This document shows, piece by piece, positions 25,910 through 37,142 of a DNA stretch of 64,000 nt. This DNA is from Juglans regia (lineage: Eukaryota; Streptophyta; Magnoliopsida; Fagales; Juglandaceae): the NCBI RefSeq assembly GCF_001411555.2, contig NC_049905.1, positions 7,965,053-8,029,052 on the forward strand. The letters run 5' to 3'. Every line of letters starts with the position of its first letter. Position 1 is the stretch's first letter. Both the position numbers and the translations under genes were made by a program. The notes under the pieces were generated by a model. It did no database searches, was not told the DNA's origin, and worked only from the letters and a program-made list of their open reading frames with translations.

Positions 25910-27008
25910 TTAGACACCTCCATAAGGCGTCGACGGAGATGTAGATGTACATCCAGAATAAGACTTCGAATCCTTAAAAATTGCAAATTGAATATTACTG
26001 AAATATTCTTGTTGCATGGCATTCATGCCACGTACATCTAGCATCATTATCTTTAGTTCAAAATTCTTCTTCTCTAGTTCAAATTTCTTTTCCTCTAGTT
26101 CAAGCTTCTTCTTCTTTAGTTCAAATATTTTATCATTTCTTTCATCTGCTTTCAACATAGCATTTCTCCGCTCTTCCATGGTCGTCGCTCTGTCCTCGGT
26201 CATTTTGGCTAACGCTGTTTTGATCTCTACCTCTTTGCCTTCCATCGACTTCCGCTTCCTCTCCCTTTCTTTCTCAGCTTTTTTGCCTGGAGGTCTCTCA
26301 GTAAGAACCTCCAGGTCCTCCTCGGCTAAATCAACATCAACTTCACCAACATATTTTTCTTGTGGCTTTCTCTTCTTACCAAAGGTAGATATGTGTTGCT
26401 GCCATTTTGGTTGGTGTCTCAAAAGACACCAACAATGTTCCATTGTAAAATTAGACCCTACCATCTCTTTGTACAACATCTTGGCCTTCTCAATCTATAA
26501 AGGTGAAGGAATATGTTTTAGTTCATAAATAAGTCAAGGTATGTAATTCATGATTAAAAATCCAATAATTACATACCTTGTCTTGCTCGGTTGCACCACT
26601 CGGGTGCAATGACTCTACCTGTGCTATATATGCACAGAACTTATTTGTCAATTTTTGAATCGTGGACCATCGATTCATCAATGAGCCCTCAGAACGGTCA
26701 ACAATGTTTGGTTTTTTATATTCATGATAAAATGTGGTAATTCTTTCCCACATTTGAGTTGACTTTTGATCAGTACCCCTGATCGCATCGATGCTAATGT
26801 TGAGCCAAGCTGAGACGAGGAGATTATCCTCCTCTACAGTGAAAGATGCACCTCTTTGAACTTTTTTTGAATGATGCCTCTTTTCACAGTCAGTTGTGGT
26901 TGCTTGGATCACAACATTAGAATGTTGCGTTGGGGTGCTATTACAACCTCCTCCCCCACTTTGTAAGAGAGTGGTGAAGAAGGGGTCATCCTCAAAATGT
27001 GTGTCCAT
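25910..27008 (-). CDS. Myb/SANT-like protein, Harbinger ORF1 type
   Basis: Minus-strand exons 26577-27008 and 25910-26494 join in phase across an 82-base GT-AG intron to give 338 residues. The N-terminal half holds a trihelix/Myb-like block (about residues 50-145), with RGASFTVEEDNLLVSAWLNI and NRWSTIQKLTNKFC. After the junction come FTMEHCWCLLRHQPKW, a Lys/Glu-rich region with a KKAEKERERKRK basic run, then a long coiled coil rich in ELEEKKFELEKKNFELK. This layout matches plant proteins often labelled 'glutathione S-transferase T3-like' or 'NAM-associated', which are not GSTs. ORF1 proteins of PIF/Harbinger elements bind the element's DNA and help the transposase. No stop breaks the frame, so it may be expressed. 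The start is the first ATG of a frame beginning MDTHFEDDPFF. Confidence 0.8.
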
Positions 27009-27595
27009 CCTTGAGAAAGATTAAATTTTCAATGAGTCAGAAAATTGACCCAATATAAGTCCAAATCTACAAGATTCCAGCATATTCACAACATTCAGCT
27101 TGAGTTATAAGTGCACAATAGTGGTTTCAGCAATTCCAGCTCCAATAGTTATAAGTGCACAATATCTAATTCATATTTCTTATGTTTTAAAGCACTCTGA
27201 GATGAGGTGATCCCACATACAAACTCTGACCGAAAATCAGCATCTGCATTATATATGCAGTGTGCCTAAAACTAACTCAAACTTATTAACTAACTCAGAC
27301 TAACTCACTAACTCAGCAGCAAACTGTGTCACTAACTCACTAACTCAGCAGCAATCTAAAGGTGAAATCCTAACTTCATAATATATATATATAAAACCAT
27401 ATGAATCATGGAAACTGAAATATATATATATATAATGCATATGAATAATCTAATGGGGCAGCATGCTTATCGCAACAAAACAGTCCAAAACATATATGAA
27501 TAATCTAATGAATAATCTAATTAATATACATGTAGCATATGAATAATCTAATGCATATGAATAATATTGAGGCAAGTAGTGAAACATATATCAAG
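27009..27595. other. Upstream flank of the Myb/SANT-like gene
   Basis: It holds the gene's probable promoter side and repeats of ACTCACTAACTCAGCAGCAA (27,290-27,355) and AATCTAATGCATATGAATAAT (27,430-27,570). I see no coding exon. Confidence 0.55.
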
Positions 27596-27599
27596 TAGT

Positions 27600-28045
27600 G
27601 AAAAACAGTCTAGAAAATTTCAAAACAGTCCACAAATTCACAAAGCAGTACATTAATTATCTCAAAACAGATCACAATTGGTAAAACAGTCCATAAATTA
27701 TCCAAAACAGATAACAAATACCAAAAACAGTCCATAAATTGACAAAATAGTCTCCAAATTATTCCAAAACAGTTTTCAAATTGCCAAAACAGTCCAGAAA
27801 ATTTCAAAACAGTCCACAAATTCACAAAGCAGTACATTAATTATCTCAAAACAGATCACAATTGGTAAAACAGTCCATAAATTATCCAAAACAGATAACA
27901 AATACCAAAAACAGTCCATAAATTGACAAAATAGTCTCCAAATTATTCCAAAACAGTTTTCAAATTGCCAAAACAGTCCAGAAAATTTCAAAACAGTCCA
28001 CAAATTCACAAAGCAGTACATTATTTATCTCAAAACAGTTCACAA
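27600..28045. repeat. 184-bp tandem repeat, 2.3 copies
   Basis: The unit starting CAGTCCAGAAAATTTCAAAACAG repeats with a 184-base period at about 27607, 27791 and 27975. The copies are nearly identical. Each unit contains smaller AACAGTCCA and AACAGAT motifs, the same core as the array at 25,266-25,835. Open frames on the minus strand (27610-28021) only reflect the period. Confidence 0.93.
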
Positions 28046-28053
28046 TATTGACT

Positions 28054-28129
28054 CTTTCGAAATATATATATATTCAAGCTCTCGAATCGAGCTTTATTCC
28101 AAAACCAATATTGACTCTTTCGAAATAAA
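28054..28129 (+). repeat. Short direct repeat AATATTGACTCTTTCGAAATA
   Basis: A 21-base sequence occurs at about 28054 and again at about 28109. Between them is a small palindromic stretch, CTCGAATCGAG. Role unknown. Confidence 0.75.
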
Positions 28130-28669
28130 CTTATAATGCTACTTTGTAAGATTGCTTGTAATGCATGGCACAAAATCTTCCAAATGATTAATCCATTTTG
28201 GATGGTAAGCCAAGGGCACATGAATGCCCAATAAATTTTAGTTTAGCAAAAATTAATGAAGGATGAAGGCCATCCTAACCAATCACATGATTTTTTTTTA
28301 ATGAAAAAAAGGATAGAAAAGTCCAAAAGTAATTAGGTGAGGTAGTTCTTCAATCCAAAGTCTAAAATTTTAAAGGCTTTTTGAATGCTTAGGGGTAAAT
28401 GCCATACTCACAGTGCAGATAGTATTGATGGTTCAATTACCCACCATTTTAATTGCACATACTCATCCCTTTTCAATACTTTTTTGTGAAACATCAATAT
28501 TTAACTACTGATATGTGTCTATACTTTCATAAAATTGGTGGCATGTTAAATATAGATAATATGTGTCTATACTGGAAACTTGTAAACATCTGAGTTCTCC
28601 CTAGAATAGTCCACGAGGTCAGCAAGTTATGTCTACCATTCAGATTCGTGGGAGCAAAGTTCACGGCAA

Positions 28670-28960
28670 ATCAGATTTTTACAAATACCCAATTCAGAAA
28701 CCACAATACCCAAATCCACAATATTTTTGGTTACTGTAAAAAATACCCAATTCAGAAACCACAATACCCAAATCAGAAACCACAATACCCAAATCTCAAA
28801 TCAGATTCCAGCACAAAAATACCCAAATCACAAACCAAAAATACCGAAATCTCAAAGCAAAATACCATAATCAATAAACATTATGCATGACCACAGACAA
28901 ATACCCAAATCACAAACTAATACCGAAATCTCAAATCAGTTACACGAAAATACCCCAATC
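28670..28960 (+). repeat. CACAATACCCAAATC minisatellite
   Basis: Repeated units of about 15-25 bases built on AATACCCAAATCA and GAAACCACAATACCC. The plus-strand frame here (28648-28890) is a by-product, rich in Gln, Asn, Pro and Tyr. It lies within the putative Harbinger-type element. Confidence 0.85.
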
Positions 28961-29187
28961 GCGATTTTGAAGTTCAGTTTGTAGAGGAAATGTGCAATCT
29001 TTGGACGAGGATTCACGGGCAATGCAACCTTGTGACAGAGTTCCGCGCAAACCCTAAACACAGTGTCAATCATTTGATGAAATGTGAGAAAATAGAAAGA
29101 GAAGAGTGAGAGGAAATTGTCGCAGAGAAGAGGGAGGGAGGAGCGAGGAAGAGAGATTACCTTTTGGGCTGGAAGACGCCGGCAGGA

Positions 29188-29275
29188 CGACGGAGAGAAG
29201 GCGTCTCGTGCTTGAAGAAGACGAAGGCGTCTCGCGGGTTGAAGAAGGCGTCTCGCGGGTTGAAGAAGGCCTCGG
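29188..29275 (+). repeat. 21-bp tandem repeat GAAGGCGTCTCGCGGGTTGAA
   Basis: Two near-perfect copies plus partial ones in a GC-rich block (29,100-29,300). The block lies near the right end of the putative Harbinger-type element. Confidence 0.85.
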
Positions 29276-29543
29276 GCTACGGAGATCTTTGTTTCGGGAA
29301 GCAGAGATGAAAACGAGGGAAATAGACCAGGAAAGAGAAAATAACGTGGGAAGTAGATGAAATAATAAAATATTAGTATAAACCATGAACAGTAACTCGC
29401 TATATTTGGAGAGGAACTTAATTTTACTGTAGCTCAAGTCTTTAACTTTATATTTTTAGCTAGTCCAATGTAGATGTTTTTTTTTACATTTAGCTAAATT
29501 ATAGACTTGCATTGGCATTTGGCTAGTCCATTGCCAATGCTCT

Positions 29544-29899
29544 TAGGGGTTGGCATCCGGACCCATTTTTTTTTGGTTCGGAACTCAGAAATCCGGGTGG
29601 TTAACAGTTTGGTTTGGACCCGGTTATTCGTAATAAAGTTTTTTTTTTTAAACATAATTTTTATTTCAAAACGACATCGTTTTGTATTTAAAAAAATTAT
29701 AATTAAAAAAAACTAGAGTAAAAAAAAAACTAGAATTAAAATAGGATACCGATTACAATCCAGATATCCGATTCTAAAATCAGATACCCCGCCCGGGTTG
29801 TAATCGATTTTACCCAAGCGGATATCCATTCGGTTTTAAAAATCCGGGTATAGATCTAGATCCGGATATTCGAATCCGTATCCGGATGCACACACCTAA
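29544..29899 (+). mobile_element. Small hAT-like MITE with CCGGAT motifs
   Basis: The ends are TAGGGGTTGGCATCCGGACC and GTATCCGGATGCACACACCTA, imperfect inverted repeats of hAT type. The interior is rich in ATCCGGATATCC-type motifs. I cannot find a matching 8-bp duplication. It abuts the right end of the preceding element, so one may have inserted beside the other. Confidence 0.55.
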
Positions 29900-31078
29900 A
29901 AACATGTAATGAATTGGTGGACCAAGAGCTATAGATTTAGCATTTAATAACTTGAAAAATAAGAAAAAAAACCAACATTAAAATCTGTGATGTTTCTTTT
30001 GATTTTCAAGTCATAAGTTAAAGAGTAATATTAGATATAGTCTTAAGATATACAAGTCTCATGTATTTTTTTTAAAAAATAATAAGATCTATAATTAAAA
30101 GATTAATCTTTTCATATAAATCCAGATTTATCCACTTTTTAAAAATAGAATGTGTAGAACTTATATATATAATATCTTAAAACTAGAAATATTATTTCTC
30201 TAAATTAAAAAGTAACGCTAGATACGTGAGTAAGCAGTTTAAGGTGTTATCATAACAATTTTTTTAAGGCAAAGTGCAAATACTTGGGATGTGCACCTCA
30301 ATGTTGAGCCCATTTGCATATTATATATAGCCCATGTAAACATAGACATGGCTATATATAGTCTATAGACATGCATATTATATATATCTCACACACACAC
30401 ACACCATCTTTGTTTCTTGTGGGCCTTTGGTGCTATAGCCCTTGCATGGCTATTGGCTTACATCTCAACCCTCATTATCAGGAAAATTCTCTCCCAACGT
30501 TGCTTTCGATTTAGTTTAACATAAGATAAAACTTTCTCTCTCTCATTATCCTATTAATTGCTGAACTTTCGACTTATTTTCCTTAATCATCACTTTCATC
30601 TATAATTACATTTGACTTTGTGTTTCTTTTGTTTGTTTTCTTGGTCAGATCACGCAAGAGACAAAGAGGGAAAACAGCCTAGATGCATGTGAATTTGTCC
30701 TCCTCCTTTTAGCTTCTCTTTAGGTCCATCAAACCACTCTTTGCTCTTTTTCTCGTTACTTCCATTCACTTTGTTAGGTAAAACTTACAAATCTTGATGA
30801 TCAAATCAGTTTTTTTAAGTTTGATTTTAATTTTGTAAACCATAAAACGATTCCACAAAAACAAATTCATAAACTGACATAACTTCATATGATCATTATA
30901 CGTTAGATTTACTTTACAATAAAAGTAACTTTACAATCTAAAATACCATATCAAGTCACGTCAATTTGTGAGATTATTTTTATGAGATCTCTTTGTTGTT
31001 AAAATATTTCTCGTTTTGAAAAGTTAAGATTAAAATGGACAATTAATCTAAACGTAGAAATGACTCAAGGAGAAAATT
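29900..31078. other. Intergenic, no gene seen
   Basis: Mostly AT-rich. The interval 30,324-30,361 forms a hairpin (TATATAGCCCATGT / ACATGGCTATATA), and 30,390-30,402 is a CA run. The interval 30,480-30,780 is pyrimidine-rich (CTCTCTCTCATT, CTCCTCCTTTTAGCTTCTC) and could be a leader or intron, but I recognise no exon. Confidence 0.5.
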
Positions 31079-31206
31079 CACTACAAGAAAAACGGGTTTT
31101 TGAGATTAATTTATTGCAACCAAAAGACTATTTGCGATCAATTTTAGTTGTAAATAGTTATTTTGTTGGAATTAATTAGTCGTAAATAAACAGTTTTCTT
31201 ATAGTG
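31079..31206 (+). mobile_element. CACTA-type MITE, 128 bp
   Basis: The left end is CACTACAAGAAAAACGGG; the right end is the reverse complement of CACTATAAGAAAACTG. It is flanked by a perfect 3-bp duplication, ATT at 31076-31078 and ATT at 31207-31209. CACTA/En-Spm elements have exactly this end sequence and a 3-bp duplication. No gene inside. Confidence 0.9.
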
Positions 31207-32410
31207 ATTGCAGTTGAGTGGATGAGACATGACCAAGTACTCTTGGTGCAATCCAGCAGCAACCTGCATTATGCTGTGGTTATTGAGTTCGGTTGTGGGA
31301 AAATGTTGGTCAATAAATGTAGGTTACGCGTTCAAGTCCCGTATCGAATAATGCTACTGATCTTTTATTTGTTTTTTCATCTTGAGTCATATTACTTATA
31401 TGATATGTTTTAAGCAGTTTTATATGTGTCACATTAACCATTGTGATCACGGATGATAAAATTAAGAATAAAAAACAATATTTCTCGACGACCCATTTGT
31501 CATTTCAATTTTTAAAACTTGAAGTCTCGATTTGAAACGGGATCGCCAGTCTCATAAATTCAGTTGAATTTGAAATGAGTGATCTTCTAGAACCAAACCA
31601 TGATTAAAAATGAAAAACATTGAAAGTGAGAATTGGCTCTAAAGTTGGGGAATTAGAGCAAAGAAAAGGTATTATTACCCGTTGAAAAAAGGGAGATAGA
31701 GACTCATTCAAACTTTGAACTATATATATAGCACAAGGATGCGTTCTCATGACTGGCTTCCCTTAAACCCCGGATATTATACAGTGGAGATGATCACATC
31801 TTTTGCATCAAAAAAAGAAAAGAAAATTATCAGTTGACCATTTGCATGTATGAAATCATGCAAGCCAAATGACAACAACAGCATATTGACTACGTAGATG
31901 TTGGTTCAGAAATTTGACAAGTCCAAGTTTTGACACAAATCCATGCATTTTTCAGCTCATCAGTGATGAAAGCATTGGATATATATGAGATCGAGATCTA
32001 GTCAACATGCAAGTTTTACCATATTACATAAGAATAAATATAGATAGAAGTCATTATTAAGAGTATTCATTTTGTACACATGATGTGGCATTATCTAGAC
32101 CACACATCTCTCCAAATGAGTATTGGGAACAATTAACTAGAAGCAACCACGCAGTGAGTACAAAGTGTACACTACTATAATGACTTCTCTCTAGCATTAC
32201 TCATTACATAACTACAAAAGGGCAATACTATTTATTTTAAATTAATCTCACATGTTACAATTTAAATATCTTAATATCATGCCAACCATTTAAATACAAA
32301 GTGACTCGAAATATATACCATATATATTAATTTGTTTGAATAGAAACAACAAAATTCATTTGAAAAATAACATTTTGCGATCAACTCTATGGCTCCAAGT
32401 CTAACACATG
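31207..32410. other. Intergenic, no gene seen
   Basis: The stretch 31,210-31,360 has balanced composition and a B-box-like GCGTTCAAGTCCCG (about 31328), possibly a worn tRNA-derived SINE, but no A box or tail supports it. The rest is AT-rich without an exon. Confidence 0.5.
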
Positions 32411-32711
32411 GCAATTAGCTGCCATGTGTTTTCGTATTCCAAAACCCAATAAAGCTCTATTTGGATAGTGAGATGAGATAAGATAGTTTTAAATGAAAGT
32501 TAAAAGTTGAATAAAATATTATTAGAATATTATTTTTTAATATTATTATTATTTTAAGATTTAAAAAAGTTAAATTATTTATATATTATATTTTGTGTGA
32601 GAATTTAAAAAATTTATAATGATAAGATAAGATGCGATACAATGAAACTGTTTTTGTATCTAAACGGCCTTATTAGATTTTGGAATACGAAAACACATGG
32701 CAGCTAATTGC
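32411..32711. repeat. 42-bp inverted arms flanking a MITE
   Basis: The left arm (32411-32452) and right arm (32670-32711) are inverted copies with only about two mismatches, around TTAGCTGCCATGTGTTTTCG and ATTCCAAAACCCAATAA. The spacer is a Tourist-like MITE. The left arm itself overlaps a perfect 10-bp palindrome, ACACATGGCA-ATTAGC-TGCCATGTGT (32404-32429). Confidence 0.9.
32453..32669 (+). repeat. Tourist-like MITE inside inverted arms
   Basis: It starts AGCTCTATTTGGATAGTGAGATGAG, ends TTTGTATCTAAACGGCC and has the family's AATATTATTATTATTTTAAGATT centre. The flanking bases are AATAA and TTATT, an inverted rather than direct pair, because they belong to the 42-bp arms. Confidence 0.8.
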
Positions 32712-34456
32712 ATCAACATTACACACGGGCACAAAATGGCATCCAACAAAATCAACGAGATGTTTGTGAATTCACAGCAAGCATTGTTGTCAAAGTTTGG
32801 CAATGTGGAAGGGAAGGTCCAAGATGTGCATATATATGCAAAAAATGGTACACAGAGTCGGTGGTTTCCGACAACTTTTGGTTTCTATGTGCCATTGGAA
32901 AGTGGTAATATATGGTGGTTTTGGTGATGGCATGGCCACTGACAGTGACCCTGGTGGCTAGTAAATTCCTTTTTTGAGTCAAGCCATCTGGATTGTGTTT
33001 GCTCAATGGCTGCCGTTCTCTTCATCTCCAGTTTAAAATACGAAAAATTCTACGTGAAAGCGTAAATCATATTCTTCTAATTAAAATATAATTTATTAAT
33101 TTTGTTATTCTATCTTAATATTTAAATACACCGTATTTTTAAATAGAATAATAAAAATAAGATTAAGTAAATACGTATGGTACTGTAACACTTTCTTGTA
33201 ACATTTCTCTTACAGCTTATAGTATATCATATTATTATTATTATATCAAAGTCAATATTTTCTAAGGGATCCAAGCAATATTAATCTTTTTATTCCCTAA
33301 TTGATCATGTTGATGGGTCAATGCATTGGATCATTATCTTAATTTCTTCTAGAAGCGATTAAAAAATGATCATTCAATTCTTGTGCTTTGAAAGATGAAT
33401 TTGGGTGTGCAAATCCTTTAGCTCAAGTTTCTTGGGTTTCATTACAATATTATCTCCCATCATGAAAAGAAGAAACAAATTATTTACATGTTAATAATTC
33501 GTATATTATGAGATCTTATTAATTATAAAAAACTAAAAATATGATATTTTTTTTTATTAATTGATCAGCTAAAAACATTAATGTCTTGTCTCTCGTTCAA
33601 TGTTTCAGTCACAAATTGCTGTAACTTGATGTAGTATATTAAATTATAAAATTATTTTTATTATAAAATTGATCAAACGTATTAAATAAAGTCATATCAA
33701 TTTATAAATTTATTTTTATGAAATATTTTTGTGACTGTGTGACATTTATCAAAGAAAAAAAAAAGTCTTTTAAGTAATGTCTACTCGATAAATAGTATAC
33801 TACATTATATTATTATATACGTAAGGTTGAGCATCTGATAAAAAAGAAATACAGACAATATTATTCTGTGTTCAAGTTGATGAGAGTCAATGCATCCAGC
33901 CACGATGTTTCATCTATAATTAGTGTTACTTAATTAAAATAATAATTAAAAAAAAGTGTTGCAAATGACGTTTCTAAAGAAAAATTATGAATGTGATGGC
34001 CACTATTACTATATATTCAAAGCACACACTATGGAAGTCTCCTGGCTTGATTCAATTATTTAAATATATCCAATATTTAATCTATATAATAATTTAGTCA
34101 CTGATCATGATTTCGCCCAAGATTTTGAAATCTTCTGTTATATGTAATCAAGCGTGCGTTTACTAACAAAAATATTAAATCATATAATTTTTAAATAGTA
34201 AATTAAGAATATCATATGAAATTATATTAATTAATTTATGAATTTAACATATCATATGAAGTTACGTCAATTTACAGATTTAATTTTTTGAGATCTTTTG
34301 GTGACTGGAACACAAATCTATTAAATGTCATGTTTGCTTATTATTAAAGACTTGTCATGTAAAATTCCTTTTTCTACCAACCTACCTTTTATCATTATAT
34401 CTTTGAGAGGCGATAAAGATCACATGCAACGTATAGCTCAATCCGACTTAATTGAG

Positions 34457-34500
<44 letters not shown>

Positions 34501-35679
34501 GGTGGCTCTAAAGCTATGGTTGGGAGCTCCTAGTTCATTTTTTTTACATATATTTTTTAATATTTGTTTTAAAATAAAATATTATTAAAAAATACATACT
34601 TAATCATTAAATAATAAATAAATAAATAATCCAATGGTTGCTTCCGGTGGGAGCTACCAGCGGGAAGAGTAGTTTTTTTTCTATATATATTATAAATTTT
34701 TTAGAATTCTGTTTTAAATGTTGAGTGATTATGTAAAAATGATGAAGTTATATAAATTAATAAATCAGGTGAGTTAGTGTGCAACTCATGATAGTAGTTT
34801 AGATTATTATAATTAATCATGCAAGGTTGAGTAGCTGTTAAAAGAAGAAGACAACGGATAGAAAGAGTGGGTGGGGGCAAGCAAAGGGATCGTGGAGATG
34901 GTGGCTTAGGAAGGTTTCTCCACTTACAACATTGAATGATGTTTGCTTTGAATTCGAGATATTATTATTATTATTATTATTATTATTAGTCCCTCGGATA
35001 TATAAGTATATTTATGAAAAATGATATTATGCTGCTTAAATTTACTCACTCAATTTGACTGCTCATATATTTTATTTTATTTTTAATTATTTTTTACTTA
35101 ATAATTAAGAAAATGACTATTAATATATTGGTGTTTGTTTTTAAAAATGTTTAACAAATATTTAAAAGAATAAGTACAAAAAAAAAAGTACAATTTGCAT
35201 GGCATAGTAGCACTACTTTAAATATAAAGAGAGATAGATATATGAAGTGACCATACATTATATACTAATGCTTGTGAGTATATTTCACATGTTATTAAAT
35301 GTTTAATAAATATTTTAAGATTGTGGCCTCATTGACATAAATTCACAACCTTTGAAATAGAGATCTTGAATTTGAAACCCCATTTCCAAATGTATATGAA
35401 TATATATATATATATATATATATGAGTATTTTATATATCTATCTTTACTTGAAGAACTCAACTTCGGATAAAAATTAAGGAAATCTCGACACGTCTACCC
35501 TTTTCTTTGGGTGTTGTTAGAAGAGATTTTGTAACCAAAACCATTTACTTTTGTCTCATGATACTTCTAGGTGACTGTGACTTAACTGCCACGTGGAAAC
35601 AACCCACATTAAGCCAAAAACAGCATATAATTATAGGAGAATAAACTCTTGGGTTATCTTATATTCCAAACAATTTTTA
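32712..35679. other. Intergenic, AT-rich, microsatellites
   Basis: Contains (TA)n at 34460-34497 and 35401-35424 and (ATT)n at 34962-34987. The interval 34,500-34,670 has two facing GGGAGCTCC/GGGAGCTACC motifs, about 140 bases apart, around an AT-rich core. No exon is supported; the 76-codon frame at 32697 overlaps the inverted arm and has no recognisable domain. Confidence 0.55.
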
Positions 35680-35902
35680 TATATATAGTCACTTTTACGT
35701 ATTCTTTATACACTTTACAAATATGGTAGAACTTACCATTTATTTTATATTAAAAAAAGTTACGCAACTAATCACATCAGTGTAGTACATAAAAAATACG
35801 TAAAAGTGACTACACATAAAATTTTTTTACTATAAAATAAATGTTAAGTTCTGTCACATTAGTGGAGTGCGCAAGAGTATGCAAAAGTGAATATATATAG
35901 CA
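35680..35902. mobile_element. Foldback MITE with about 80-bp arms
   Basis: The left arm (about 35680-35760) reads ATATATAGTCACTTTTACGT... and contains AGAACTTACCATTTATTTTATA. The right arm (about 35820-35902), reverse complemented, reads ATATATATTCACTTTTGCAT... and contains AGAACTTAACATTTATTTTATA. The arms are about 75-80 percent alike by eye. No gene. Confidence 0.7.
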
Positions 35903-37142
35903 AAACTAATATTTCAAATATATTTTGGCTGTTTTTTTATCCTTCCTAGCACGTGTGATCACAAGGAATAAGATAGGGCTTGAAATAAACTTGGATCTAG
36001 AGCTGTCATGGAAGAAAAAACAAAAGGTCCATTCCAACGCGTAAGAAAAAACCAAAGCCTTGTGGTTGAAGTTAGAGAAAAGATGGAAGTCTTTGAAAAA
36101 CATAGAGATGAGATGAAAGTTTTATAGATTTTTGTATAAATGTGAGTTGTATCTAAAAACAATTTTAAATAATAAATTTATAATCTTATTGTTGGAGTTA
36201 TTTATTTTTAAAAAAATCGAGGGCCAGCTGAGGGCCAATGACCATGTCGATTTTTCTGTTTTATTTTTTTTAATAATCTGAATTCTAATTAAAATAGGGT
36301 AGTGTTAGTTTGCCACTATTACAAATTTCTTTTTTTTTTTAATTTTTTCTTCTCTCTCTTTTTTTATTATATATTTTTTTAATATATTTTAATATTTTAA
36401 AAAAATAAAAAAATATTTCAATACACTAATAATAACTTTCTTAATCAACAAGTAAAAAAAATTAAATACATGGACGGTCAAAATGAGACGACGTAGTAAC
36501 ATTATTCATTAAAATAGTATATATTTATGCAAATTAGATAAAATATATTGAGATGAAAAGTTTTGTATGCTTGAAAAAAAGTTGAAAACATTTATTTTAC
36601 CGTAAATGAATATCTATTCTACTGTAGATAGAAAATTAGTACATGACTTAATATTATATACAACTCTAAAGTCAGCTAAAATGAGCGTTTTTTTTTATTT
36701 TTATTTTTGTTATTATTTAAAATGCTACTTTTGTTTTAATCTTAATACTTATTATCTTCAATTATAGTTAATGATATATTGTAGTTGATTTTATATAAAA
36801 AAGTATTTAAAAATAATAATTTATTATACATCATGTGTAAGAATAACTGATATTTCCACCACCCATAACCTACGCGACATAATTTGATTTAAAATATGAA
36901 TTTTATATATTAAATTATATTACGTGGGTGCAGAAGTTTTTTTAATAACATTTCTATATATAAATGTAAAATATGAATATATATTTTTTTTGTTCTAGTA
37001 AAATATGAATATTTAGTAACCTGCAACCACCCCGACCTTACTCTATTTATTAAACAATTAAAAACTCAAACGCAACCAAAATCCTTTTTATTTATTTATT
37101 TATATTATTATTATTTTTATATAAATATAACTGAAAAACAAA
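35903..37142. other. Intergenic, AT-rich, no gene seen
   Basis: Low-complexity AT-rich DNA. There are short antisense frames but no recognisable protein. Confidence 0.55.

Larger units (their letters stand above)
25076..29542 (-). mobile_element. Probable PIF/Harbinger element lacking transposase
   Basis: The left end carries CACATTGGACTAGCTA (about 25086-25102). The right end carries the reverse complement twice: GGACTAGC at an outer position (rc of 29520-29542, reading GAGCATTGGCAATGGACTAGCC) and ACATTGGACTAGCTA at an inner position (29457-29471). Between them lie one intact Myb/SANT-like gene, like ORF1 of PIF/Harbinger transposons, and several tandem arrays. I find no DDE transposase frame. 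A target duplication is not clean: TAA on the left, TTA on the right. The boundaries are inferred and the element class is moderately supported. Confidence 0.5.

Noticed and set aside
26016..26528. Plus-strand 170-codon frame rich in Ser and Phe
   Set aside because: It is antisense to the coiled-coil exon of the Myb/SANT-like gene; its composition mirrors Lys/Glu codons.
27610..28021. Two near-identical minus-strand frames of 75-81 codons
   Set aside because: They arise from the 184-bp tandem repeat, whose copies repeat the same open frame.
28648..28890. Plus-strand frame rich in Gln, Asn, Pro
   Set aside because: It translates a minisatellite; no start context or domain supports it.
29066..29437. 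Ser/Arg-rich minus-strand frame of 123 codons
   Set aside because: Its middle is the GC-rich 21-bp tandem repeat and no known domain is visible; it may be leader DNA of the element.
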